Below, piece after piece: positions 7,700-15,910 of a stretch of 31,541 nucleotides of DNA. The first letter of the stretch is position 1; each line of letters begins with the position of its first letter. Below the pieces are notes generated by a model that had not been told where the DNA came from, made no database searches, and saw only the letters and a program-made list of their open reading frames with translations. The DNA comes from JAGOTP01 sp964359565. GTDB lineage: Bacteria; Patescibacteriota; Patescibacteriia; 2-12-FULL-60-25. A program made the position numbers and the translations under genes. The stretch lies in assembly GCA_964359565.1 (NCBI GenBank), contig CAYHTN010000005.1, positions 1-31,541 on the forward strand. Reading direction: 5' to 3'.

Positions 7700-7731
7700 A
7701 AAACACAACGGGTTTTGGCCCGTTGTGTTTT
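7700..7731 (+). terminator. Rho-independent terminator after secF
   Basis: AAAACACAACGGG (7700-7712) pairs perfectly with CCCGTTGTGTTTT (7719-7731) around a six-base loop. The 3' arm ends in a short T-run. The A-tract before and T-tract after allow function in both directions, but no minus-strand gene ends here. It closes the export operon. Confidence 0.85.
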
Positions 7732-7732
7732 G

Positions 7733-7741
7733 TGCTATCCT
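7733..7741 (+). promoter_or_regulatory. Extended -10 promoter immediately after the terminator
   Basis: TGCTATCCT at 7733-7741 is an extended -10 (TGn plus a 4/6 -10 match). It begins two bases after the secF terminator. The only -35 candidate (TTGGCC at 7715) is too close. The expected start of transcription, near 7748, is practically the ATG at 7750, so the transcript would be leaderless. Confidence 0.4.
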
Positions 7742-7749
7742 ATTGTGGC

Positions 7750-9090
7750 ATGGACGATTTTTTCTTTACCTTATCGAGTTACATCGATACTATTTTAGCA
7801 CTAGGTGGCGACAACCCATTTGCTGCCATGGCGACGCTGCTCTTTTTGAGTGGATGGTTGAGTGTCATTGTTTGGCTTCTCATCCTCCGTCTCGCGTGGG
7901 ACATCGGTATTCACGTGTGGCAACACCATAAACAGCATATTTTTGCACATCATCTAAACTGGATCGTGTTGCGTATTACCGTTCCTAATTCAGAACAGAC
8001 CCCGAAAGCTGCTGAAAATATTTTTGCCCAGCTCGCCGGGGCGCACTCGAGTATTTCATGGAAAGAGACTTGGTTTGATGGGGCCTATCAGCCTGCGATT
8101 ACGGTTGAATTAGCTTCACTTGAAGGACGTAATAACTTTTTTGTTCGTTGTATCGATAAATCCCGTGATTTAATTGAGGCTTCGGTGTATGCACAATATC
8201 CTGCCGCAGAAATTGAAGAAGTACCAGATTACACCAAGGCTTGGGGTCCGAAGAAGTTTCCCGATTCGGAATATGATGCGTGGGGTGCCGAGTTCACGAA
8301 TGTGAGCGCAGATGCGTATCCGCTCAAGACATACCGAGAGTTCGAGGATGCCGTCTCTGGCGAGTTTAAAGATCCGGTTGCTGCAGTCTTAGAAGCGTTT
8401 TCCCGATTAGGCCCAGGTGAACAGGCATGGTTTCAGATCACGATGGTTCCGACCGATCAAAAGGCGACTCGTGAACGCGCTCAACCGATCATTGATAAGC
8501 TTCGTGGCGTGGAAACAAAAGTTCATCACAGTTTTTTGACCGATTTAGTAGACCTTCCCCTCAAGGCGATCACCGGCATCTTTTTTGGAGGCGGCGGGAA
8601 AGAAAAGAAAGAAAGCAAAGATATCCCTCCAAAACTGATGCGCTTGAGTCCGATCGAAAAGGACATCTTAGAGGCGGTTGAACGTAAGTCATCGAAGATC
8701 TCGTTTGATAGTAAAGCGCGTTTTATGTATATCGCAAAGAAAACGGTCTTCAGTAAAGCCCGTATTGCCCAAGCCTTTATTGGAGCAATCAAGCAGACGA
8801 ACACGTTCCACATGCAGGCACTGAAGCCTGACCTCAAGAAGACGGGGATGAGTAGTGCAATCTGGTGGTTTAAGCAGCAGCGTAACGATGCTCGTAAAAC
8901 GCGTCTTATAAATAATATGCGTTCGCGTGATACAACGGCTGGGTTAAATAGGTTCTCTCTTTCTGCGGAAGAGCTCGCGACCCTTTGGCATTTCCCAATC
9001 TTGACGCAGGTTAAGGCGCCGTCTCTTCGACAAATCGAAGCGAAAAAATCTGATGCCCCGTACAATATTCCTTTTGAAGAAGAGCTGTAA
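7750..9090 (+). CDS. Membrane-anchored protein of unknown function, partner of the VirD4/HerA-like ATPase
   Basis: This 446-residue protein has one strong membrane segment (about residues 24-50) and a large, probably cytoplasmic, soluble part. I recall similar proteins encoded directly before HerA/VirD4-type ATPases in Patescibacteria and some archaea (DUF8128-like), but I cannot confirm the family. The C-terminal segment LSAEELATLWHFP, followed by SLRQIEAKKSDAP, resembles the end of the N-terminal domain that precedes the motor in some conjugation ATPases of the VirB4/TraC/HerA group. It looks like a motor's N-terminal half encoded as a separate gene. A disordered stretch, GGGGKEKKESKD, splits the soluble part near residue 285. 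The frame is open from 7723, but that would start inside the terminator, so I start at 7750. The ATPase gene follows after 21 bases. Confidence 0.8.
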   Translation: MDDFFFTLSSYIDTILALGGDNPFAAMATLLFLSGWLSVIVWLLILRLAWDIGIHVWQHHKQHIFAHHLNWIVLRITVPNSEQTPKAAENIFAQLAGAHSSISWKETWFDGAYQPAITVELASLEGRNNFFVRCIDKSRDLIEASVYAQYPAAEIEEVPDYTKAWGPKKFPDSEYDAWGAEFTNVSADAYPLKTYREFEDAVSGEFKDPVAAVLEAFSRLGPGEQAWFQITMVPTDQKATRERAQPIIDKLRGVETKVHHSFLTDLVDLPLKAITGIFFGGGGKEKKESKDIPPKLMRLSPIEKDILEAVERKSSKISFDSKARFMYIAKKTVFSKARIAQAFIGAIKQTNTFHMQALKPDLKKTGMSSAIWWFKQQRNDARKTRLINNMRSRDTTAGLNRFSLSAEELATLWHFPILTQVKAPSLRQIEAKKSDAPYNIPFEEEL

Positions 9091-9111
9091 TCCGTCCTTT
9101 CTCGCCTTCCT

Positions 9112-11385
9112 ATGCCCGTTGAATACACCCACGATCATGAGCATGAAGTCACGCTGTTTGCGGAGACGAACTATCGTAATCAAAAAAAGCGTTTTGGCAT
9201 CAAGACCGACGATCGCCGTCGGCACATGTATGTGATTGGAAAAACGGGCATGGGAAAAACAACCTTGCTCGAAAATCTGTTTTATTCAGACATGGTGAAC
9301 GACCATGGGGGGTGCTACATCGATCCGCACGGAGATACGGCCGAGAAGTTAATTGATTTCGTCCCTTCTCATCGCATTAACGACGTCATCTATTTTAACC
9401 CAGCAGATGTCGAGTTTCCGATGGGGTTCAATATTTTAGAGACCGAAAGTGATTGGCAAAAGCCTCTCGTTGCTTCAGGCCTCATGGGGGTGTTCAAAAA
9501 AATCTGGCCAGATGTGTGGAGTCCACGCATGGAGTACATCCTCATGAATTGTGTGCTCGCCCTGTTGGATTACCCGGGCGCGACCTTGCTTGGGATCAAT
9601 CGTCTCTTGGTGGACAAAGAATATCGGGCCCGGGTGGTCGCGAAAATTCGTGATCCGATTGTTAAAACCTTTTGGGTGGCAGAATTTCCTGCCTGGTCCG
9701 AAAAATATGCCACAGAAGCAATCGCTCCAGTGCAAAATAAGGTCGGACAATTTCTTTCGTCTTCGGTGATCCGTAATATTGTGGCACAGGTAAAATCGAC
9801 CATTAATCTGCGGCGCATCATGGATGATGGCAAGATCCTGGTCGTGAATCTTTCGAAAGGACGTATCGGTGAAGACAACATGCGGCTCCTTGGAGGAATG
9901 CTCATCACCAAAATTCAGTTAGCGGCCCAAGAACGTCAAAATATTTTAGAACACGATCGTCGTGATTTCTATCTGTATGTTGACGAGTTCCAAAATTTTG
10001 CCAACGAATCGTTTGCAACCATCTTGTCTGAAGCGCGTAAATATCGTTTAAATTTGATCGTAGCGCATCAATATATCGAGCAGCTTGATGAAAAAGTGGC
10101 CCCGGCTATTTTTGGAAACGTGGGGACGATCGTGACCATGCGTGTTGGTGGTGCGGATGCGCTCGCGATGGAGCAAGAGTTCACCCCGGTGTTTACTCCA
10201 GAAGATTTGGTGAACTTGGCCAAGACGCAGATTTATTTGAAGCTCATGGTTGATGGGGTCGCAACCAAGCCTTTTTCAGCGAATACCCTGCCTCCAATTG
10301 GAAAGCGCGTAGATAGTGGCGACAAAATTATCCAGGTGAGTCGCGAACGGTATGCGGAGCCACGTCGCTTGATTGAAGAAAAGGTCCTCAAATGGAGTGG
10401 GATGGAGCTTGCGATGAGTCTTGCAACCCCAAGTGCCGAGACTCCTCCTCCAACCCGAGAAGAAGAGGACGCAGAGATCTCCGAAACCGGGGCGGTGCAA
10501 TATCCTTCGATAAAAACAGCAGAAGAGCTCGCGTCAGAGTTAGAAGTTGCCGATACGCCAGGTTCGTTTTTGGAAGTTTCGACGGCAACGAATGAATGGG
10601 AACTAGAATCACCGCCTGACGAGCAGGAATATTTAATGATCAAACCAGAGCGTTTGGCGGCCATTGCCGTCTCAACGGCGGGGAATGCTCGTAGAAAAGA
10701 AAAGCCCAAGTTTCCACACACATGCACCCGCTGTAGTAAAACGTGGGATTTGCCGATTCAGCTGGACCCGACCCGCCCGATGTACTGTCCGGATTGTTTG
10801 CCTATTATCCGCGAAGAGCGTCAACGCACGCATGGTGATATGCGGCAGGTTTTAAGAACCGGACCGATGGAAGCTCCGCATCCAGCTCCTTCATCAAATC
10901 GTCCTCGGGTAGTGAGAGCGCCAGAAGGAGAGCAGCGGAAAGGAACAGTGACCGTTTTATCAGGTGCCGAGGCATCGCGTGATGAAGAAGACGAGTTGCT
11001 AGGAGCGATTTTGCAAGGTCCTTCACGTTCTTCTATCCGAGGAGGGGAAGCGCCTTCCCGTGACGTTGGAGAAGAAAACGGCGAACAAAAGAAACGAAAA
11101 CGTAAACGCAAAAAGCGCCCTGCGGATGACCGTGGAGGAATGGGATCGACGCAAGTTTCCCCTCGTTCGGCTCCATCTTCTCATGGCACATCCTTGTCTG
11201 TGCCACGAGTCGAAATTCCCCCGTTGCCAGAGATGCCGAACCTTCCCTCGCTCCTTTCGCTCGGTCCAGAGGTCGTAGCGATGCCAGAAATGCCTCTGGA
11301 GCGACCAGAGGCCCCGGGAGCGCCTGTGCATCGTGTTGCGCCTGGACAGCGTGTGACCTTTCAGGATAGAGATAGATCATCTTAA
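9112..11385 (+). CDS. VirD4/HerA-like ATPase with zinc ribbon and basic disordered tail
   Basis: This 757-residue protein is a FtsK/HerA-superfamily motor of the type IV coupling-protein kind. Its N-terminal part contains the Walker A motif GKTGMGKTT (residues 43-51), an IDPHGDTAEK segment typical of VirD4/TraG-like proteins and Walker B with YLYVDEFQNF (D291, E292). The sensor-like segment LIVAHQYIEQL follows. Such enzymes move DNA or protein-DNA complexes. No membrane segment is present; the upstream gene probably supplies the anchor. After about residue 430 the protein is low in complexity, with a zinc ribbon of two CxxC pairs (C538/C541 and C559/C562) and then a basic run (KKRKRKRKKRP). 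The tail is proline-rich to the end. The substrate is unknown, and DNA uptake or chromosome handling are guesses. Confidence 0.9.
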   Translation: MPVEYTHDHEHEVTLFAETNYRNQKKRFGIKTDDRRRHMYVIGKTGMGKTTLLENLFYSDMVNDHGGCYIDPHGDTAEKLIDFVPSHRINDVIYFNPADVEFPMGFNILETESDWQKPLVASGLMGVFKKIWPDVWSPRMEYILMNCVLALLDYPGATLLGINRLLVDKEYRARVVAKIRDPIVKTFWVAEFPAWSEKYATEAIAPVQNKVGQFLSSSVIRNIVAQVKSTINLRRIMDDGKILVVNLSKGRIGEDNMRLLGGMLITKIQLAAQERQNILEHDRRDFYLYVDEFQNFANESFATILSEARKYRLNLIVAHQYIEQLDEKVAPAIFGNVGTIVTMRVGGADALAMEQEFTPVFTPEDLVNLAKTQIYLKLMVDGVATKPFSANTLPPIGKRVDSGDKIIQVSRERYAEPRRLIEEKVLKWSGMELAMSLATPSAETPPPTREEEDAEISETGAVQYPSIKTAEELASELEVADTPGSFLEVSTATNEWELESPPDEQEYLMIKPERLAAIAVSTAGNARRKEKPKFPHTCTRCSKTWDLPIQLDPTRPMYCPDCLPIIREERQRTHGDMRQVLRTGPMEAPHPAPSSNRPRVVRAPEGEQRKGTVTVLSGAEASRDEEDELLGAILQGPSRSSIRGGEAPSRDVGEENGEQKKRKRKRKKRPADDRGGMGSTQVSPRSAPSSHGTSLSVPRVEIPPLPEMPNLPSLLSLGPEVVAMPEMPLERPEAPGAPVHRVAPGQRVTFQDRDRSS

Positions 11386-11408
11386 TCGAATCTTCGCTTC
11401 TTGGCGTT

Positions 11409-12227
11409 ATGATGACCTGGTTTCAAGGGATCGTGCTTGGGATCGTACAGGGTCTTACAGAGTTCCTTCCTGTTTCTTCGAGCGGGCATCTTATTTTAGT
11501 TCCGAAGTTATTCGCTTGGTCCGATCAGGGTCTTGCCTTCGATACCGTCCTGCACGGAGGTACGCTCATTGCCGTCCTCTGGTTTTTTCGTGCCGATCTC
11601 GTAGCGATTCTAAAAGGCATGATCTCTTCTGATCGCCCTCATCGTCTGAGGGCTCAACGTTTATCGCTTCAAATCATTGTAGCTGCTCTTCCTGGACTCG
11701 TGGTGGGCTATCTTCTTCATACGTTTTTAGAGAAGTATGATCGGGTGGCGTGGCTTGTCGCCCTTGATCTTGCGGTCTGGGCTCTGGTGCTCTGGTGGGC
11801 AGATCGTAAGGCGCATGTAGATGGAGAGAATACGGTTGATCCGTTAGAGCCGGTAAGTTGGAAGCAGTCTATCGTAATTGGCTGCGCTCAGGTATTAGCA
11901 TTGCTTCCAGGGACTTCTCGTTCTGGGATGACCATTACGGCCGGTCTCTTTTTAGGACTTTCTCGGGCCCGAGCCGCTCGATTTTCCTTTCTGTTAAGTA
12001 TCCCCGTGACGGCCGCTGCGGCAGGGTACGGTATGCTACAATGGATTCGCGAACCTCTTCCTCAAACCAATACCCTCGTTCTTTTGGCTGGTTTTGTCGC
12101 TTCTTTGCTCACGGGGGCTTGGTCGATTCGCTTTTTATTGCGCTTTGTCTCACGTCACTCGTATGTTCCCTTCGTCCTCTACCGTTTGGTCTTGGCTGCT
12201 CTCGTGGTGCTTTTGCTTGTGCTTTAG
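11409..12227 (+). CDS. uppP: Undecaprenyl-diphosphatase UppP/BacA
   Basis: This 272-residue integral membrane enzyme dephosphorylates undecaprenyl diphosphate to recycle the lipid carrier for peptidoglycan and surface glycan synthesis. The two family motifs are present: GLTEFLPVSSSGH near the N-terminus (E18, H27) and LLPGTSRSGMT (R171). About seven to eight hydrophobic segments span the protein. The start may be either of two adjacent ATG codons (11409 or 11412). Its last 65 bases overlap, in another frame, the signal-peptide region of the L,D-transpeptidase gene, so the two are likely co-expressed. It heads a block of cell-wall genes. Confidence 0.95.
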   Translation: MMTWFQGIVLGIVQGLTEFLPVSSSGHLILVPKLFAWSDQGLAFDTVLHGGTLIAVLWFFRADLVAILKGMISSDRPHRLRAQRLSLQIIVAALPGLVVGYLLHTFLEKYDRVAWLVALDLAVWALVLWWADRKAHVDGENTVDPLEPVSWKQSIVIGCAQVLALLPGTSRSGMTITAGLFLGLSRARAARFSFLLSIPVTAAAAGYGMLQWIREPLPQTNTLVLLAGFVASLLTGAWSIRFLLRFVSRHSYVPFVLYRLVLAALVVLLLVL

Positions 12228-12942
12228 CTTTTTTCTTGGGAGCCAGACAGTGCTTGCAGCCTCACTTTTAGATACCGATAGCGATGGATTGCCGGATATT
12301 TGGGAAGAACAGGTTTTTCATACCAACCCAACCAAGCCTGATACCGATCAAGATGGATTTTTGGATCGGGCAGAAATTTTGAGTGGTCATGACCCGCTAG
12401 GCCCTAAAAAGATCGTCGATCAGGATGCGGATCGAGATCAGCTTGTAGACCGCTTAGAGCTTTTATTTACCACAGACCCGCTCGTCGCAGATACGGATAG
12501 CGATGGACACAGGGACTTTGATGAGATCTATGCGGGTTATTCACCAACCACGACGGATCCCGTGATTTTGCCAAAATCGCTTTATATTCGTTTAGCCACG
12601 CAGCGGATGGAGCAACGAGTGATGAATATTCCCATCTCTTCGCAACTTGTGTCTTCTGGAAAGTCGGGCATGGCGACCCCGATCGGGACCTACAAAGTAT
12701 TGAGCAAACATCCACGAGCCTGGTCAAATAGTGCCAAGCTATGGATGCCGTATTGGATGCATTTTAGTGGTCGGGGTCATGGAATTCATGAGTTGCCTGA
12801 ATGGCCGGGAGGACGAAAAGAGGGTCAGGCTCATCTGGGGAAGCCCGTAAGTCATGGCTGTGTGCGTTTAGGGATCGGCATCGCCAAAAAGATTTATGAT
12901 TGGTCACCGGTTGGAACCCCGATTGTCGTGGTTAAGCGTTGA
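12163..12942 (+). CDS. Secreted L,D-transpeptidase (YkuD) with calcium-binding repeats
   Basis: This 259-residue exported protein has a hydrophobic signal peptide (about residues 1-30, ending near TVLAAS). Residues about 32-140 contain four thrombospondin type 3/dockerin-like calcium-loop motifs: DTDSDGLPD, DTDQDGFLD, DQDADRDQLVD and DTDSDGHRD. A C-terminal YkuD domain follows, with GMATPIGTYKV, HELPEWPGG and the catalytic motif VSHGCVRLG (H231, C233). YkuD enzymes make 3-3 peptidoglycan cross-links or attach proteins to the wall. The frame is open from 12094, but the ATG at 12163 gives a proper signal peptide and no other ATG precedes the repeats. The start lies inside uppP. The stop overlaps a TTGACA sequence before dacA. 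Confidence 0.92.
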   Translation: MFPSSSTVWSWLLSWCFCLCFSFFLGSQTVLAASLLDTDSDGLPDIWEEQVFHTNPTKPDTDQDGFLDRAEILSGHDPLGPKKIVDQDADRDQLVDRLELLFTTDPLVADTDSDGHRDFDEIYAGYSPTTTDPVILPKSLYIRLATQRMEQRVMNIPISSQLVSSGKSGMATPIGTYKVLSKHPRAWSNSAKLWMPYWMHFSGRGHGIHELPEWPGGRKEGQAHLGKPVSHGCVRLGIGIAKKIYDWSPVGTPIVVVKR

Positions 12943-12950
12943 CAAAAGCT

Positions 12951-13844
12951 ATGAAACCACGTACCATCGCGACACGTTTGATAGCTCCTTTTTCGCTTTT
13001 CTTGGCTCTATTTCCTGTTTCGGTGGAGGCTGCTCCCGTAACTCCTTTCGTGCCTGAACCGCATGAGTTTACGGCAGCGATCGTCATGGTCCCTCGTACG
13101 CATGAGGTCCTCTACGCGTATGAGGCGACCAAGCCTCACCCAGCGGCAAGCTTAACGAAGCTTGTAAATGCCCTTGCCTTTGTGAAGGCGGCTCCGACTT
13201 GGAATACGATTATCTCTCTGAAAAAAGAAGATGAAGTTGGCGGTGGGCGACTGCGCGTGGCGACCGGAGCGCGCATGAGCATCAAAGACTTGATGTACTC
13301 AAGTATTACGGCGAGTGCGAATAATGCCGCGACGGCCATGATGCGTCTTTCTGGGAAAAAGAAGAGCGTCTTTCTAAAGGAAATGAATCAGACGGTTGCG
13401 AAGACGGGTGCGAAATATTCGACCTTTGTCGACGCCTCTGGCATGGATCCTCGTAATATGACGACGGCGAATGACATGGCCCTCATCGCCGATACCGCCT
13501 TTCGTGACCCAACCATTCGTCGGGCGGCGACCACCATGAAATATACATTTGTGGTTCGTAACACGGGAGAAAAAAAGACGATCACGAATACAAATACACT
13601 CCTCACCCAAGATCCAGATGTTTGGGTGGTTGGAGGGAAGACGGGTTATCTTGAAGAATCAAAATATAATTTAGTGGTACAGATGCGACCTATCCTCGCA
13701 GGCGGAAGTTCCGTTCCGAACAAAGAAGTTATCGTTGTTGTCTTCGGTGCGCCGACCAAAGACGGACAATTTATCAGCGCTAAGCGCCTCGCCCAATGGG
13801 CCTGGCAACAGTATGAATTTCCACGACCTCGCCAAACTCCTTGA
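12951..13844 (+). CDS. dacA: D-alanyl-D-alanine carboxypeptidase (DacA/PBP5 family, S11)
   Basis: This 297-residue exported serine peptidase trims the terminal D-alanine from peptidoglycan stem peptides. A signal peptide covers about residues 1-27 (MKPRTIATRLIAPFSLFLAL, cleavage near VEAAP). The three active-site motifs are present: SLTK (S67-K70), SAN (S122-N124) and KTG (K230-G232). It lacks the C-terminal membrane-anchoring domain of PBP5, so it is probably soluble or attached only through its partners. The frame opens at TTG 12939, but the ATG at 12951 gives a proper basic N-terminus. The last 32 bases overlap rlmN. Confidence 0.95.
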   Translation: MKPRTIATRLIAPFSLFLALFPVSVEAAPVTPFVPEPHEFTAAIVMVPRTHEVLYAYEATKPHPAASLTKLVNALAFVKAAPTWNTIISLKKEDEVGGGRLRVATGARMSIKDLMYSSITASANNAATAMMRLSGKKKSVFLKEMNQTVAKTGAKYSTFVDASGMDPRNMTTANDMALIADTAFRDPTIRRAATTMKYTFVVRNTGEKKTITNTNTLLTQDPDVWVVGGKTGYLEESKYNLVVQMRPILAGGSSVPNKEVIVVVFGAPTKDGQFISAKRLAQWAWQQYEFPRPRQTP

Positions 13845-14892
13845 AGAGCGCAAAGAACCTCGCTATCGCTTTACGCAGGCGAAGCAGGCATTTTATGTAC
13901 AGCTGTTAAAATGCTGGGAGGAAATGAGCGTGTTCTCAAAACCTCTTCGAGACGCCTGTGCGGCCCAGATTCCCTGGGACCCCTTCACGGTCGTTCGTGT
14001 GCAGGAAAGTCAAAAGGGAGATACGGTAAAGGCTCTCCTCGCCTGTACGGATGGACAAAAAATTGAAGCAGTCCTCATGCGTCACGCGGACGAGCGCGAC
14101 ACTGTTTGTGTTTCGTCACAGGTTGGTTGTGCCATGGCGTGCACTTTTTGTGCGACCGGAACCATGGGATTAAAACGTAATCTCTCTTCTGCAGAGATCG
14201 TTGGACAGGTCATGCATTTCGCCCGTTGGTTAAAAGAGCGTGATCGTCGGGTCACGAATGTCGTTCTCATGGGAATGGGGGAACCATTTCACAACTACGA
14301 TAACGTCATGGAATCACTACGTATTCTGAATGACCATGACGGCTTCGATTTGGGTGCGCGTCGGATGAGTATTTCGACCTGTGGCGTTGTCCCCGGAATT
14401 CTTCGTCTTGCCGATGAAGCAATGCAGGTAAATTTAGCGATCTCGCTTCATAGTGCGATTGAGGAAAAGCGTAGTCGGATCATGCCGGTGAATAAGGCCT
14501 ATCCGCTTGCGAAGCTGCGTCAAGCGATTTTGACTTATATGGAAAAGACCAATCGCAAAGTCATGTTTGAATATTTGCTCTTGAAAGGAATCAACGATAC
14601 CGAAGAAGATGCCCGAGCGCTCGCCGCTTGGCTCGGAAGCGATAAGCGTTTATTTCATGTGAACTTAATTAAATATCATGAAACTGAGGCCTTTCAAGGC
14701 ACGGCTCGATCCGAACGGTTGGATTTTCTAGACCGTCTTCATGATCTCGGCATCCCTGCGACACATCGTATAACCTTCGGAGAAGATATCGACGCCGCCT
14801 GTGGCCAATTAGCGGTCAACGAAAATAAAACCGGTTTGGTGCAAGGACTCCAGGCGGTTCGAGCGAATAAAGAAAAGACGCCGTCTTCTTAA
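13813..14892 (+). CDS. rlmN: Dual-specificity RNA methyltransferase RlmN
   Basis: This 359-residue radical SAM enzyme methylates C2 of adenine 2503 in 23S rRNA and of A37 in some tRNAs. The cluster-binding motif CAMACTFC is seen (C106, C110, C113). By alignment from memory, the mechanistic cysteines are C99 and C330 (in DIDAACGQLA). Other signatures are VLMGMGEPFHNYDN, STCGVVPGI and LAISLHSA. The frame is open from 13735, but that would overlap dacA for more than 100 bases. The start at 13813 gives the usual N-terminus (MNFHDLAKLLEER) and a 32-base overlap, which suggests translational coupling. It is the only RNA-modification gene inside the wall-enzyme block. Confidence 0.95.
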   Translation: MNFHDLAKLLEERKEPRYRFTQAKQAFYVQLLKCWEEMSVFSKPLRDACAAQIPWDPFTVVRVQESQKGDTVKALLACTDGQKIEAVLMRHADERDTVCVSSQVGCAMACTFCATGTMGLKRNLSSAEIVGQVMHFARWLKERDRRVTNVVLMGMGEPFHNYDNVMESLRILNDHDGFDLGARRMSISTCGVVPGILRLADEAMQVNLAISLHSAIEEKRSRIMPVNKAYPLAKLRQAILTYMEKTNRKVMFEYLLLKGINDTEEDARALAAWLGSDKRLFHVNLIKYHETEAFQGTARSERLDFLDRLHDLGIPATHRITFGEDIDAACGQLAVNENKTGLVQGLQAVRANKEKTPSS

Positions 14893-14902
14893 TTTTCTCT
14901 CC

Positions 14903-15907
14903 ATGGGGCATCCGCTGTCTTCATCTCGCGCTTCTTCGGTCCCGTGGTCCGTCGTTCTTACGATCTTCGCCTTTATTTGTGCGTGGATCTTTGCGTTTCA
15001 TTTGCAGGTACGATCTGGAGCAACTCCTGTTTATTCCAGCCCCTCTGCTTCAACTACTCCGATCGTGATCGTGGGAGAAGCGGATGTCACCACAACGGTC
15101 GCGTTCAAAGAAGAACAAGATCTGTTTTTACCTCCGACGATACTTGTTACGACAACGATTGCGGGACTGCGTTCTCCGGACATGGCCTTTATGAAGCGAT
15201 TGACCGGAGATCCGAAGCCGCAAAAAGGAGAACGAGTCATTCGTGTTCCGGTGTTCATGTATCATCGCATTCGCCCTTTTCGTACGACCGACACGGCTCG
15301 CGAGCGTGTATTTACGGTGACACCGGAATCTTTTGAATTACAATTACGAGATCTTATCCAGCAAGGCTATCACTTTGTGACACCTGCCGAACTTGAAGGA
15401 GCTCTAGCAAACGGAGACGTTCTACCGCCGCAGCCGGTACTTCTGACCTTTGATGATGGGTTGCGCGAACACTACACCGTCGTTTTTCCCCTGCTCAAGA
15501 AATATCAAGCGAAAGCGACCTATTTTGTGATTACCGGCGCCAATCAACTGTCAGGATATCTGAAAGACACCATGATCAAAGAATTAGATGAGAGCGGTAT
15601 TGTCACGATTGCGAGTCATACCGAACAACATCCCTATCTTGCTCGCATGTCCGCTGCGAGCCGTGTAAAAGAGATTGTGGGGGCAAAACGGACCTTAGAA
15701 GATCTGCTCGGCCATCCGATTGAAGCGTTTGCCTATCCGTATGGCTCTTGGAATGAACAGATCGCCAAAGAAGTAGAAAACGCAGGTTATACGTTAGGTT
15801 TTGGTGTTCGTCTCGGGTCGCGTCATACCCCCTCTCGTCGCTATGAGCTTCGTCGTATTCGCGTCCTTCAAGGGGAGCGCCTCTCGGCGTATGCGGGCGG
15901 ATTGTAA
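14903..15907 (+). CDS. Membrane-anchored polysaccharide deacetylase (CE4/NodB)
   Basis: This 334-residue protein has one N-terminal membrane segment or uncleaved signal (about residues 14-33), a Ser/Thr-rich linker to about residue 110 and a NodB domain. The NodB metal triad is present as TFDDG (D184, D185) and SHTEQH (H239, H243), followed by YPYGSWN. CE4 enzymes remove N-acetyl groups from peptidoglycan or other glycans outside the membrane. The opening VPVFMYHRIRPF is typical of the subgroup related to PgaB. The exact substrate is not evident; its position next to wall genes favours peptidoglycan or a surface polysaccharide. It begins 10 bases after rlmN, and mnmA follows after 3 bases. 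Confidence 0.9.
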   Translation: MGHPLSSSRASSVPWSVVLTIFAFICAWIFAFHLQVRSGATPVYSSPSASTTPIVIVGEADVTTTVAFKEEQDLFLPPTILVTTTIAGLRSPDMAFMKRLTGDPKPQKGERVIRVPVFMYHRIRPFRTTDTARERVFTVTPESFELQLRDLIQQGYHFVTPAELEGALANGDVLPPQPVLLTFDDGLREHYTVVFPLLKKYQAKATYFVITGANQLSGYLKDTMIKELDESGIVTIASHTEQHPYLARMSAASRVKEIVGAKRTLEDLLGHPIEAFAYPYGSWNEQIAKEVENAGYTLGFGVRLGSRHTPSRRYELRRIRVLQGERLSAYAGGL

Positions 15908-15910
15908 AAT

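Noticed and set aside
8526..9128. Minus-strand open frame of 200 codons opposite the membrane-anchored protein gene
   Set aside because: The plus-strand gene has the stronger evidence (membrane segment, motor-like C-terminus, tight spacing to the ATPase). The minus-strand frame has no recognisable motif.
12939..12967. Consensus-like promoter TTGACA, 17 bases, TACCAT at the start of dacA
   Set aside because: The predicted transcription start would fall inside the signal-peptide coding region, after the ATG at 12951 that gives the best N-terminus. It is probably chance, though a TTG at 12978 could in principle be used.
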